A stretch of DNA of 35,030 nucleotides from Sulfurimonas sp. (GTDB lineage Bacteria > Campylobacterota > Campylobacteria > Campylobacterales > Sulfurimonadaceae): the NCBI GenBank assembly GCA_027064515.1, contig JAMOPL010000120.1, forward strand, positions 1-35,030, read 5' to 3'. Both the position numbers and the translations under genes were made by a program. The first letter of the stretch is position 1, and every line of letters starts with the position of its first letter. Below, piece by piece: positions 24,374-32,078 of this stretch. The notes under the pieces were generated by a model, which saw nothing but the letters and a program-made list of their open reading frames with translations, was not told the origin of the DNA and made no database searches.

Positions 24374-25970
24374 TAAAATAAACCTATTTTTAAATAAATT
24401 AAAATTTAATAGCAAAACAAAAATACTAATATCAATCACAATACTAAGTATGATAATGATTATTTTTTTTATGTTTATTTCTATATTTGCTATTAAATAT
24501 GACTATGAGAATTTATATCATAAAACTACAACTTCACAAATCAATCTTGAACAAATAAAAGATATTTATACTGTAAATTTCTATGATACATTGTATGATG
24601 TAACACAAAAAAATATAAATAAAGATGATGCCATAGAAGTAATAAAATTAGCAAAACAGCTTGTACAAATAAGATGGGAAAAATATAATGCTTCAATTAA
24701 CTATAAAATAGGAGGAATTTCTCAGTTCGCAACTAATTGGTTAGATTTTTTTCTCTTTAGGGATCAAAAACAAATAAAAAGTTTTTATCAAGATAGTTTA
24801 AATAAAAAAATTATTATTAAAATTAACAAGATTAATAATACAGCCGATAAAATTATATACTGTCTAAACAAAAATGAATATAATTTAGCTAATAAATTTA
24901 TAGATGAGATATTTTTAGATATTAAGTCTATAAATATCTCATTGTCTAGTTTAATTAATTATTCTTTAAATAAGGCTATAGAAGAAAAAAACAAAAATGA
25001 TACAATGTTTAATACAAGTATTTTCATGTTGATATTACTTATTGGTTTCACATTTTTTTTAAGTATTTTAATATCATTTACTATTATAAATCACTTTAAA
25101 GAGCTACATAACTCTTTAGAAGATAAGGTATTTCAAAAAACAAAGGAATTGAGAGTTTTAAATAGTTCTTTAGAAGTTAAAATTAAAAAAGAGATAGAAA
25201 ATAGTCGTAAAAAAGATCAAATTATGTTTCAACAAGCAAAATTAGCTAGCATGGGAGAGATGTTACAAAACATTGCTCATCAATGGAGACAACCTCTTGG
25301 TGCAATTATGATGATAATACAAAGTTTTCAAACAAAATTTTATGCTGGAAAATTAAATGAAGAATTTATAGAATCACGAGTAAATGATGCTTTTACTTTA
25401 TCTAAAAATATGTCAGCAACACTAGAAGATTTTCAAACATATTTTAATCCACATAAAATAAGAAAACAATTTTATCTAAAAGGTGTTATTGAAAAATCTA
25501 TACAACTTAGTAAATATCAATTAACAAAAGAAAATATACAGATAAAAATAGATATTAAGCATGATGTTAAAATATATAGCTATGAAAATGAACTTACACA
25601 TATCCTTTTAAACTTAATTAATAATTCAAAAGATGCATTCGTAAATAAGCATATTAACAATAAAACAATATTAATAATTGTAAAAGAGAATCAAGAGTTT
25701 ATTATTATAAACTTTATTGATAATGCAGGTGGAATTAAAGAGGATATAATACAAAAGATATTTGAACCATATTTTACAACTAAACACCAAAGTGTAGGTA
25801 CAGGAATAGGCTTATATATGTCAAAACAAATTATAGAAAAACATATAAAAGGTAAAATAATGTATAAAAATATAAAATATAAAATAGATTCAACAAAAGA
25901 AATACTAGATAAATGTGCTATGTTTGTTTTAGAGATACCAAAAAAATATAAGGATGCGAATCATGAATAA
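24342..25970 (+). CDS. Membrane sensor histidine kinase
   Basis: A 542-residue kinase with one membrane helix near residues 30-50, a periplasmic helical region of about 180 residues, a second helix near 225-250, then a coiled coil ('LEDKVFQKTKELRVLNSSLE'). The phospho-acceptor His is in 'MGEMLQNIAHQWRQPLGAI', the form common in Campylobacterota. The ATP-binding domain shows the N box 'HILLNLINNSKDAF', G1 'IDNAGGIKEDI', F box 'IFEPYFTTK' and G2 'GTGIGLYMSK'. The first 32 bases overlap the binding protein gene; an ATG at 24357 is an equally possible start. The response regulator gene overlaps its 3' end. Confidence 0.9.
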   Translation: MEKRAMIIAYNKINLFLNKLKFNSKTKILISITILSMIMIIFFMFISIFAIKYDYENLYHKTTTSQINLEQIKDIYTVNFYDTLYDVTQKNINKDDAIEVIKLAKQLVQIRWEKYNASINYKIGGISQFATNWLDFFLFRDQKQIKSFYQDSLNKKIIIKINKINNTADKIIYCLNKNEYNLANKFIDEIFLDIKSINISLSSLINYSLNKAIEEKNKNDTMFNTSIFMLILLIGFTFFLSILISFTIINHFKELHNSLEDKVFQKTKELRVLNSSLEVKIKKEIENSRKKDQIMFQQAKLASMGEMLQNIAHQWRQPLGAIMMIIQSFQTKFYAGKLNEEFIESRVNDAFTLSKNMSATLEDFQTYFNPHKIRKQFYLKGVIEKSIQLSKYQLTKENIQIKIDIKHDVKIYSYENELTHILLNLINNSKDAFVNKHINNKTILIIVKENQEFIIINFIDNAGGIKEDIIQKIFEPYFTTKHQSVGTGIGLYMSKQIIEKHIKGKIMYKNIKYKIDSTKEILDKCAMFVLEIPKKYKDANHE

Positions 25971-26619
25971 AAAAGATTTTGATATATTGAATAATTTTAA
26001 TATATTGTATATTGAAGATGAAGAGGATTTATTAAAGCACACCACATCTGTTTTAGAAGATTTTGCCAAAAATATTTATGCTGTTAAAACTTGCAAAGAT
26101 GCTATTGAAATATTACATAATAATCATGTAGATGTAATTATTTCTGATATATTACTTAAAAATGAAAGTGGTATAGACTGTTTAAAACAAATAAGAGATG
26201 AGCTTAATTTGGATATTCCAGCTATACTGGTTACTGCACATACAAATAAAGAATTTTTAATGGATGCAATTGAGCTTAAAATTGAGAAATATATAATTAA
26301 ACCAATAAGCATAAAAGAGTTAATAAATACACTACATGATATATTTTTACCAAAATTAAAACAAAAGGAAATAGATCAAGCAAATAATATTATTAAATTA
26401 ATATCAATAGTAACAGATGGAAAACAAGTTGAACTTATTAATTTTATTATAAACAATTTAGATAATGAAAATATGTTAAATTATTCATATAATAATATTA
26501 TGGAACATATAGATATAAGCAAGCCAACAATTATAAAAATATTTAAACAGCTTTTGGATCGAGAAATCTTAGTAAAAATTCAAAATGGAAAATATTATTT
26601 TAACGAAAAAAATCTATAA
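25954..26619 (+). CDS. Response regulator with C-terminal winged-helix-like segment
   Basis: The 221-residue protein has a receiver domain (about 10-130): acidic pair in 'YIEDEED', phospho-acceptor Asp in 'VDVIISDILLKNESG', Thr in 'ILVTAHT' and Lys in 'KYIIKPIS'. The remaining 90 residues do not look like OmpR, NarL or NtrC output domains. Near the end 'HIDISKPTIIKIFKQLLDREILVKIQNGKYYF' resembles the recognition helix and wing of a small MarR/Crp-like HTH, so it probably binds DNA. It overlaps the kinase gene by 17 bases. Likely targets are the fdh or sel operons, by position only. Confidence 0.88.
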   Translation: MRIMNKKDFDILNNFNILYIEDEEDLLKHTTSVLEDFAKNIYAVKTCKDAIEILHNNHVDVIISDILLKNESGIDCLKQIRDELNLDIPAILVTAHTNKEFLMDAIELKIEKYIIKPISIKELINTLHDIFLPKLKQKEIDQANNIIKLISIVTDGKQVELINFIINNLDNENMLNYSYNNIMEHIDISKPTIIKIFKQLLDREILVKIQNGKYYFNEKNL

Positions 26620-26650
26620 TACACTTATGCTAGATTTTATATTATTTAGA

Positions 26651-26656
26651 TACAAT
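26651..26656 (+). promoter_or_regulatory. -10 box of selC
   Basis: TACAAT at 26651-26656 lies 14 bases before the tRNA, giving a start a few bases before the mature 5' end. No clear -35 box is visible. The tRNA may also be made from read-through of the response regulator transcript, whose stop is at 26619. Confidence 0.45.
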
Positions 26657-26670
26657 TCTTTGACTTACAT

Positions 26671-26768
26671 GGGAGGTATATGACCCTGGTGGGCATCACG
26701 GGCTTCAACCCCGATGTTTGGATAGTTGACTATCCAAAGGGAGGTTCGATTCCTTCACCTTCTCGCCA
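26671..26768 (+). tRNA. selC: tRNA-Sec (UCA anticodon)
   Basis: The 98-base gene has the anticodon loop CTTCAAC (anticodon TCA at 26705-26707), which reads UGA. The variable arm is a perfect 9-bp stem, TTTGGATAG/CTATCCAAA, with loop TTGA, diagnostic of tRNA-Sec. The T arm is regular (GGAGG, TTCGATT, CCTTC) and CCA is encoded (26766-26768), with discriminator G. The D stem looks like six pairs with a 4-base loop. The acceptor arm is odd: 5' GGGAGGT pairs with 3' ACCTTCTC for six positions including two G-U pairs, then needs a bulge. It is the tRNA that SelA and SelB of this window act on. Confidence 0.92.
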
Positions 26769-26870
26769 TTTAACTTAAACTTACAGTACTATAGCGTCCT
26801 CCTTTGTCAAGACCACTTAAACTATTATTATAATGCTCCAAAAAAGATACACAAAAGACCCAAAAGTAAT

Positions 26871-28097
26871 CTACTCTCTCGCTGATGTACCTTTAAGAGA
26901 AAGACTTAAGATAAAACCAAGCGCAAGAAGAGCAATACTTAAACTATAAATTACACTGTAATTTCCTATGTATTTTAAAAGAACCCCTCCTAAAACAGGG
27001 AAAAAGAGTCCTAGTGAGGTAATATTTGTCTGTAGTGCCGTATAGATAGGGCGTTTCTCTTCTGGTGCTATCTCAATAACAAGGTTCATACCACTAATAC
27101 TAAAACCATCAAGCCCTACCCCAAAAAGGAAAAAGATAAACGCATAGAGCCATAAAGAGTCTGCAAAAAGTGCCAAAACAAATGCTAAAATCATAAAAAT
27201 AAAACTCAATGTAAGCATCTTCTCATAATCACTGATTTTTTTCCAAAGCAGACTACTTCCTACAATACTTCCAAGCATCTGCACCATAATAAAACCACCA
27301 AGCATCCAACCACTAAGCGTAAAAGAGCTGTTTGCATGTAAAATAACAAAAGGCATAGAGAGATAGTAAGCAAAACTTAAAAAAATAACAATAATCTGAC
27401 GCTGCAGTCGCTTATCGCCTTTAAGTGTTTTCATGGCATTTTTCAAAAAGAGTCCAAAGTGTTTCTCTTTTATCTGTATATGTTCCTTCTTTGGCTCATC
27501 AATCGTCGAAAAAAGCAAAAAACCAATTCCCATAATAAAGCTACTTACCATGAACAAGTAGGCATAATTGAGCGGTGCTTCATAATTATTTAGCACATAT
27601 CCAGCTACTCCACCACTTACAATAGAAGCCACTGAGCCTGCAATCTGACGATTTGCCATTGTACGTCCACGATATTTTTTAGAAAATATCTTCGCTTGCA
27701 GCTCTTTGAAATAGATAGCACCAAAACCTGCCATAAAGGAGAAGAAGAAAAGCCCAAAACCAATAAGAAGAAGTGTTAATGTTTTGTTTGAATCCCCAAT
27801 AAAGTAGATACTCAAGCCAATACTCAGCCACGAAAGCCAACGAAAGAAGAAAACTCTTGAAAGATAAGGCAACACTCGCTTATAAGCCTGCGCATGAAAA
27901 GCAACATAGAGCTGAATAATAATAGCACCACCACGAAGCAGGGAGACAAAGAGTCCTACAACAACCATACTCTCACTAAAATGTTCTACTATAAGCGGTA
28001 AAATTGTAGAGGGCTCGGCTATGGTAACAGCAAGGGAGAGAAAAAATGCGTGGGCTACATTTTTATAGCCATTTTTAGGATTGTCTATCTTATACAT
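26871..28097 (-). CDS. MFS transporter
   Basis: A 408-residue inner-membrane protein with about twelve hydrophobic segments. It begins MYKIDNPKNGYKNVAHAFFL. The loop 'SKKYRGRTMANRQIAGSVASI' in the middle and 'EIAPEEKRPIYTALQTNITS' in the second half are typical of MFS proteins of the general drug/metabolite type. It is a different subfamily from the truncated Fsr-like gene at the window's left edge. A TATAAT box (28133-28128) sits upstream, just after the DUF523 gene. Substrate unknown. Its base composition is clearly richer in GC than the selenium block that ends about 100 bases away. Confidence 0.85.
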   Translation of the reverse strand: MYKIDNPKNGYKNVAHAFFLSLAVTIAEPSTILPLIVEHFSESMVVVGLFVSLLRGGAIIIQLYVAFHAQAYKRVLPYLSRVFFFRWLSWLSIGLSIYFIGDSNKTLTLLLIGFGLFFFSFMAGFGAIYFKELQAKIFSKKYRGRTMANRQIAGSVASIVSGGVAGYVLNNYEAPLNYAYLFMVSSFIMGIGFLLFSTIDEPKKEHIQIKEKHFGLFLKNAMKTLKGDKRLQRQIIVIFLSFAYYLSMPFVILHANSSFTLSGWMLGGFIMVQMLGSIVGSSLLWKKISDYEKMLTLSFIFMILAFVLALFADSLWLYAFIFFLFGVGLDGFSISGMNLVIEIAPEEKRPIYTALQTNITSLGLFFPVLGGVLLKYIGNYSVIYSLSIALLALGFILSLSLKGTSARE

Positions 28098-28127
28098 TTG
28101 CTCTCTTTATAATTTTTAGAAGATGAA

Positions 28128-28133
28128 ATTATA
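28128..28133 (-). promoter_or_regulatory. -10 box of the MFS transporter
   Basis: Read leftward, GCTATAAT at 28135-28128 lies about 30 bases before the MFS start and directly after the DUF523 stop (28139). A -35 box would fall inside the DUF523 gene and is not obvious. Confidence 0.45.
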
Positions 28134-28138
28134 GCAGT

Positions 28139-28588
28139 TTAGAGATAATCGTTCTCATTTTTTATGGGAACTTCACTATATCGTTGTAAAAAAATATCAG
28201 CTGCGATACCGTTGCCTTTTTTTAGCTCTCTCCCCTCTGTATCTAAAACAGGAGTAGTTTTATAACCACACGAAGGAGATTTTGCTTTAAGCACTATTGC
28301 ATCTGCGTGAGGGTTTGCTAGACAAAACGCTTCAATCTCCTCACGCAATAATGCTGTAACATCCTTTTTGCCCTCATGCGTAAGAATATGATTTTCACCA
28401 TCGATCTCTACTACATCAATACGCTCACGCGGTGTTCCAAAGAGCGGTGCTTCAGGACAAAAAGGGATAATCTCATAGCCATCAAATGCCTTTGCTACTG
28501 CACTTATCTCCTTGGTTTTACCATCATAGCGACAATACTCACCTAAAATACAGGCTGAAATAATGACCTTTTTCCTAGCAGATGACAA
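28139..28588 (-). CDS. DUF523 protein (TudS-type thiouracil desulfurase family)
   Basis: The 149-residue protein has the three conserved Cys blocks of DUF523: 'SACILGEYCRYDG' near the N-terminus, 'PFCPEAPLFGTPRE' and 'LKAKSPSCGYKTT'. In the characterised TudS enzyme three cysteines hold a [4Fe-4S] cluster that takes sulfur from 2-thiouracil. Not all family members need share that substrate. The N-terminus overlaps the aldehyde dehydrogenase gene by 14 bases, so the two are co-translated. Its presence beside sulfur transport genes (YeeE/YedE) fits general sulfur handling. Confidence 0.85.
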   Translation of the reverse strand: MSSARKKVIISACILGEYCRYDGKTKEISAVAKAFDGYEIIPFCPEAPLFGTPRERIDVVEIDGENHILTHEGKKDVTALLREEIEAFCLANPHADAIVLKAKSPSCGYKTTPVLDTEGRELKKGNGIAADIFLQRYSEVPIKNENDYL

Positions 28589-29990
28589 TTGATTTAATCT
28601 CCGTCATCTCTTCAATGGCAAAACGAGGACCTTCACGCCCAACACCAGAGAGTTTCACTCCACCATAGGGCTGAATGTCAAAACGCAGTGTCGGCATATC
28701 ATTAATGACAATGCCCCCTGCTTCAAGCTCATCAACGGCACGATTCATAAGACTCAAATCATTAGTGAAAACAGAAAATTGCAATCCAAATGGTGAATCA
28801 TTCATACGCCCAAGCGCATCATCAAAACTCTCAACTTTTACAAGTGAGACAATAGGAGCAAAAACCTCTTCACAGACAATCGCCATATCATCACGTACAT
28901 TTGCCATAACACAAGGGTGAAAGATTCTTCCCTCCACGTGAGGTACAAGCAGAGGAATCGCCCCCTCTTCTATGGCAGACTCAACCCAGCGTAGTGCACG
29001 TCCACACGCCTCATCATCAATGAGCGGTCCCATAAATGTTGCATCATCATAAGGGTTACCGACTTTGAGCTTCTTTGTTGCTGTTGCCATTAACTCTGCG
29101 AACTCGTCATAAATATCAGCCTCTACATAAATACGCTGCAGACTTATACAGACCTGTCCTGAGTTTACAAATGCACCAAGTGCACATTTTGTCGCTGCGA
29201 GCGCCAAGTCTGCCGATTTTTCAACAAAAGTTGCTGCATTACCGCCGAGTTCTAGTCCTACTTTTTTAATACCGGCACTTTTTGCAATGATATTTCCGAC
29301 AGGAACACTCCCTGTAAAACTGATGACACGAGGAATATCCGAAGTTACCAGAGCGCTTCCCACCTCTGCATCGCCATAAACAACTGAGAGAGCATCAGGA
29401 ATAGCAAATTCACTCTCTATGAATAGTTTTGCGAATTTATACGAAGTAAGCGGTGCTTCAGGAGTTGGTTTAAGCACTACGGCATTTCCTGCCACCAGTG
29501 CAGGTCCAAGTTTGTGTGCTACAAGGTTAAGCGGAAAGTTAAAAGGGGTAATAGCAACCACAACACCAACCGGTTCACGTCTAAAAAATGCCATTGTCTT
29601 TTTACCAGAAACAAAAGCGTCTGTGTTAATCGTCTCACCACCAATCGTTCGCATCGTCTCAGCAGAGAGCGTAATAGTCTCAATACAGCGTTCAACTTCA
29701 ACGCGTGCATAAGTAATAGGCTTACCTACCTCATCAGTAATGGTCTTGGCAATATCTTCTTTATTCTCACGCAGCTTTGCAGCAACATCAAGAAGCCATG
29801 CACAGCGTTGTGCAAGTGTTGATCTCTTTGCAAATTTTGCAGCATCTTGAGCAATTTTCAGCGCTTTTTTTGCATCATCTGCATCACAGATCGGAGCACG
29901 TGAGACAACATCACCACTATAAGGTGATCGACGCTCGCTCCACTCCTCTTTTACAGCTTGTATTGAGCCAAAAAATATCTTTGCATCCAT
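28575..29990 (-). CDS. NAD(P)-dependent aldehyde dehydrogenase
   Basis: This 471-residue enzyme of the aldehyde dehydrogenase superfamily oxidises an aldehyde to an acid. Visible are 'ITPFNFPLNLVAHKLGPAL' and 'VVLKPTPEAPLTS' (nucleotide binding), 'SFTGSVPVGNII', the general-base Glu in 'KVGLELGGNAA', the catalytic Cys in 'NSGQVCISLQRI' and 'EEVFAPIVSLVKV'. The pattern resembles lactaldehyde, phosphonoacetaldehyde or non-phosphorylating glyceraldehyde-3-phosphate dehydrogenases; the substrate cannot be chosen. A -10 box (30025-30020) precedes it. It lies 54 bases after the YeeE/YedE pair. Confidence 0.92.
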   Translation of the reverse strand: MDAKIFFGSIQAVKEEWSERRSPYSGDVVSRAPICDADDAKKALKIAQDAAKFAKRSTLAQRCAWLLDVAAKLRENKEDIAKTITDEVGKPITYARVEVERCIETITLSAETMRTIGGETINTDAFVSGKKTMAFFRREPVGVVVAITPFNFPLNLVAHKLGPALVAGNAVVLKPTPEAPLTSYKFAKLFIESEFAIPDALSVVYGDAEVGSALVTSDIPRVISFTGSVPVGNIIAKSAGIKKVGLELGGNAATFVEKSADLALAATKCALGAFVNSGQVCISLQRIYVEADIYDEFAELMATATKKLKVGNPYDDATFMGPLIDDEACGRALRWVESAIEEGAIPLLVPHVEGRIFHPCVMANVRDDMAIVCEEVFAPIVSLVKVESFDDALGRMNDSPFGLQFSVFTNDLSLMNRAVDELEAGGIVINDMPTLRFDIQPYGGVKLSGVGREGPRFAIEEMTEIKSIVIC

Positions 29991-30019
29991 AAAAATTCTC
30001 CAATAGTCATATGAAGAAA

Positions 30020-30025
30020 ATTATA
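30020..30025 (-). promoter_or_regulatory. -10 box of the aldehyde dehydrogenase operon
   Basis: TATAAT (read leftward, 30025-30020) lies 30 bases before the dehydrogenase ATG in the gap after the YeeE/YedE gene. Confidence 0.4.
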
Positions 30026-30044
30026 TCACGCAAAAGAGAATTTC

Positions 30045-30728
30045 TTACTTAACAACCTCAAAAGAGTCATTCTCTTTTTGTGCTTTAATATCTGGTCTCT
30101 CACTATTTTCTAGTTGATCAAGGTCATCACCATCAAAAAGTTCCATTTTTGGAATAACAATAGCAATAAGAATGAGAGCAATTCCAAAGATAAATACCCA
30201 CATAGTTGCACTCTCACCCGTAACACTGACAAGCGTCTCTTTACCAAGACTTTCACCCATTAATGGATGAAAGATATCATCATAATATTTTGTAAATATC
30301 CAAGCTGCAAAGATACCACCAACAGCACCAACAGCAACATCTACACGCCCTTCTGCAATTGATATAGGTCCGGTACCAGGACATTTACCCATAATCGCCA
30401 TGCCAATACCAAAAATAACACCTCCAATAATAAGGCCAGAGAGTATCATCGGTTTTACATGATAAGAGGCATACCCCATCTTTATCTCAAAATAAAGAAC
30501 AATACTGGTAATACCAATAGCCAAAAAGAGCATTTTAGGAATGATTGTATCTTTTCCCATCGCAAAACCGGCAATCTTTTCAAACTTATCAACACGTGTA
30601 TATTGAATAATTCCGCCAAAAACAATACCTATAAGAAATACAAGCCAAAAAGAACCGTGTCCTTCATTTTGAACAATAGTGTACATATCTGCTGTACGAG
30701 AGAGCACAAAATTAAAATATTCACCCAT
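30045..30728 (-). CDS. YeeE/YedE-type sulfur transporter, half subunit
   Basis: A 227-residue membrane protein with about five helices. 'GIGMAIMGKCPGTGPISIAEGR' holds the conserved Cys motif of the YeeE/YedE (TsuA) family, which passes thiosulfate or related sulfur compounds through the membrane by a Cys relay. The C-terminus is charged and cytoplasmic. It shares one base with the stop of the next half-size gene, so the pair forms one transporter. In Campylobacter the relative FdhT, with the SirA-like FdhU, is needed for selenium-dependent formate dehydrogenase, so a link with YedF here is possible. Confidence 0.88.
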   Translation of the reverse strand: MGEYFNFVLSRTADMYTIVQNEGHGSFWLVFLIGIVFGGIIQYTRVDKFEKIAGFAMGKDTIIPKMLFLAIGITSIVLYFEIKMGYASYHVKPMILSGLIIGGVIFGIGMAIMGKCPGTGPISIAEGRVDVAVGAVGGIFAAWIFTKYYDDIFHPLMGESLGKETLVSVTGESATMWVFIFGIALILIAIVIPKMELFDGDDLDQLENSERPDIKAQKENDSFEVVK

Positions 30729-31237
30729 TAAGACTCCTTATTTTTTTTATAAAAGAGTTTACCCGTCACTAAAAGTGTCACAAGTACAACTCCGCCAAAA
30801 ATCATCGAGCTAAATGCTGTTTGACTCATACCTGACATAAAGTGTCCTGATGTACAACCCCCTGCAAGACGCGCACCGATGATAAGTAAAAATCCAGAGA
30901 TAAAACTCCAAATGAGACGTGAAACTACAGAGTTGTTTTTATAGGCTTTCCAACCTGCTGGAATAACACTGATACGAAACGTTTTTGTAATAAAAACAGA
31001 AGTAATAAAACCGCCAACAAGCGCACCCAAGAGCATAACACCTTCCCAGGCACCAGCTTTTTCTACCTCTTGAAGATAGGTATAATCTTTTGGATCCATT
31101 CCAAATAAAATTCCTGCATAATACGGTACATACGTTGAAGCCCCAATAGGTCGGTTTGCGCCAAATACAGAAAATGTAAAAAGGAGCAGGAGTGCCATTA
31201 ATATGCCACCCATCCACCACGACAATCTTCTATTCAT
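30728..31237 (-). CDS. YeeE/YedE-type sulfur transporter, other half
   Basis: The 169-residue membrane protein has about four helices and the second family motif 'GARLAGGCTSGHFMSGMSQTAF' with its Cys. Full-length YeeE carries both motifs in one chain; here they are split over two adjacent genes (this one first), as often seen in Campylobacterota and other Proteobacteria. The start MNRRLSWWMGG is followed directly by a membrane segment. No clear promoter was identified in the 115-base divergent gap to the thioredoxin-like gene. Confidence 0.87.
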   Translation of the reverse strand: MNRRLSWWMGGILMALLLLFTFSVFGANRPIGASTYVPYYAGILFGMDPKDYTYLQEVEKAGAWEGVMLLGALVGGFITSVFITKTFRISVIPAGWKAYKNNSVVSRLIWSFISGFLLIIGARLAGGCTSGHFMSGMSQTAFSSMIFGGVVLVTLLVTGKLFYKKNKES

Positions 31238-31352
31238 TAAATTTCCTTATAGTAAAAATAAATCTACTATTATATTATATTATTTTTATAAATAAACAGC
31301 AACAGTAATGAAAAATAATTTTTTCTTAAATAAAAAAGTATAAAATAGCTTT

Positions 31353-31751
31353 ATGAAAACTTTTTTAACAATACTTTTACTTATAACACACCTCTTTGCC
31401 TATGAAACTGACTCATGGATTCACAACTATGACGCAGGCGTTAAACTTGCCAAGAAAGAGCATAAAAACATATACCTTTTCATTGGTGCAGACAAATGTA
31501 AATTTTGTAAAATCTTCAAAGAAAAAACACTTTCACAAAAAAAAGTTATGGATAAACTCCATAAAGATTATGTTCTTATCTATCTCTCACGTGACCGACA
31601 TAAAATCCCAGATAAGTTTGAAAAATTTGGCGCACCACGCCACTACTTTTTAGATGAAAACGGTAAGATAGTGTTTGCAACTTTTGGAGTAGTAGAACCT
31701 GCTGGTTTTTTTACTATTTTAGATGAAGCAGAGCTTAGCAAAGAGGATTAA
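31353..31751 (+). CDS. Periplasmic thioredoxin-like protein
   Basis: A 132-residue protein with a Sec signal peptide (MKTFLTILLLITHLFA). The mature part reads 'HKNIYLFIGADKCKFCKIFKEKTL', a thioredoxin active site (CKFC), and 'FEKFGAPRHYFLDENGKIV' with the usual strand and turn; the cis-Pro is probably that of 'GAPRHYF'. It belongs with the SoxW/DUF255-like short thioredoxins that reduce or exchange disulfides in the periplasm, sometimes in sulfur oxidation. It ends 4 bases inside the convergent yraN gene. Its partner is unknown. Confidence 0.85.
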   Translation: MKTFLTILLLITHLFAYETDSWIHNYDAGVKLAKKEHKNIYLFIGADKCKFCKIFKEKTLSQKKVMDKLHKDYVLIYLSRDRHKIPDKFEKFGAPRHYFLDENGKIVFATFGVVEPAGFFTILDEAELSKED

Positions 31752-32077
31752 AGGGTAATATTTTCTACCATCTCTACTACTTTTGGAGTAACGATGAGTG
31801 CATCAAAAGTAAAATCCCCATCAAAGCCATTTTTTTTCATATATACCTGAGCAGTTTTTATAATTTTAGAGAGTTTTGCAGGGGTAATGTTTTGAATAGC
31901 CAGTTCATAATCTTCACCGCTTTTCACCTCTACAAAATGCAAAACTCCCTCTTTTTCTGCAATAATATCAATCTCTCCAAAACGAGAGTAAACATTACGA
32001 TCGACAATGTTATAAGCAGCTTGAAAAAGATAATCACATGCCCTCTCTTCGGCTTCATTACCTTTGGCTCTGCTCAT
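31748..32077 (-). CDS. yraN: YraN/UPF0102 family nuclease-like protein
   Basis: The 109-residue protein matches UPF0102: 'KGNEAEERACDYLFQAAYNIVDRNVYSRFGEIDIIAEKEGVLHFVEVKSG' has the endonuclease-like 'GEIDIIa......FVEVK' core with Glu, Asp and Lys. The family is widespread and its cellular role is unsettled, perhaps linked to DNA processing. It starts one base after the stop of the formate dehydrogenase-like gene and so probably shares its transcript. Confidence 0.92.
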   Translation of the reverse strand: MSRAKGNEAEERACDYLFQAAYNIVDRNVYSRFGEIDIIAEKEGVLHFVEVKSGEDYELAIQNITPAKLSKIIKTAQVYMKKNGFDGDFTFDALIVTPKVVEMVENITL

Positions 32078-32078
32078 T

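Noticed and set aside
2850-26800. Attachment-site repeats flanking the selenium block, with selC as the integration site
   Set aside because: I searched the DNA around 2850-2896 for a copy of the tRNA-Sec 3' end and saw none, and there is no integrase gene in the window.
26620-26870. Second tRNA or terminator after selC
   Set aside because: No further cloverleaf and no stem followed by a T run could be found in 26769-26870.
29419-29992. ORFs on the + strand opposite the aldehyde dehydrogenase (97, 102 and 71 residues)
   Set aside because: They are shadows of a well-conserved dehydrogenase frame, with no ribosome sites and implausible Ser/Thr/His-rich composition.
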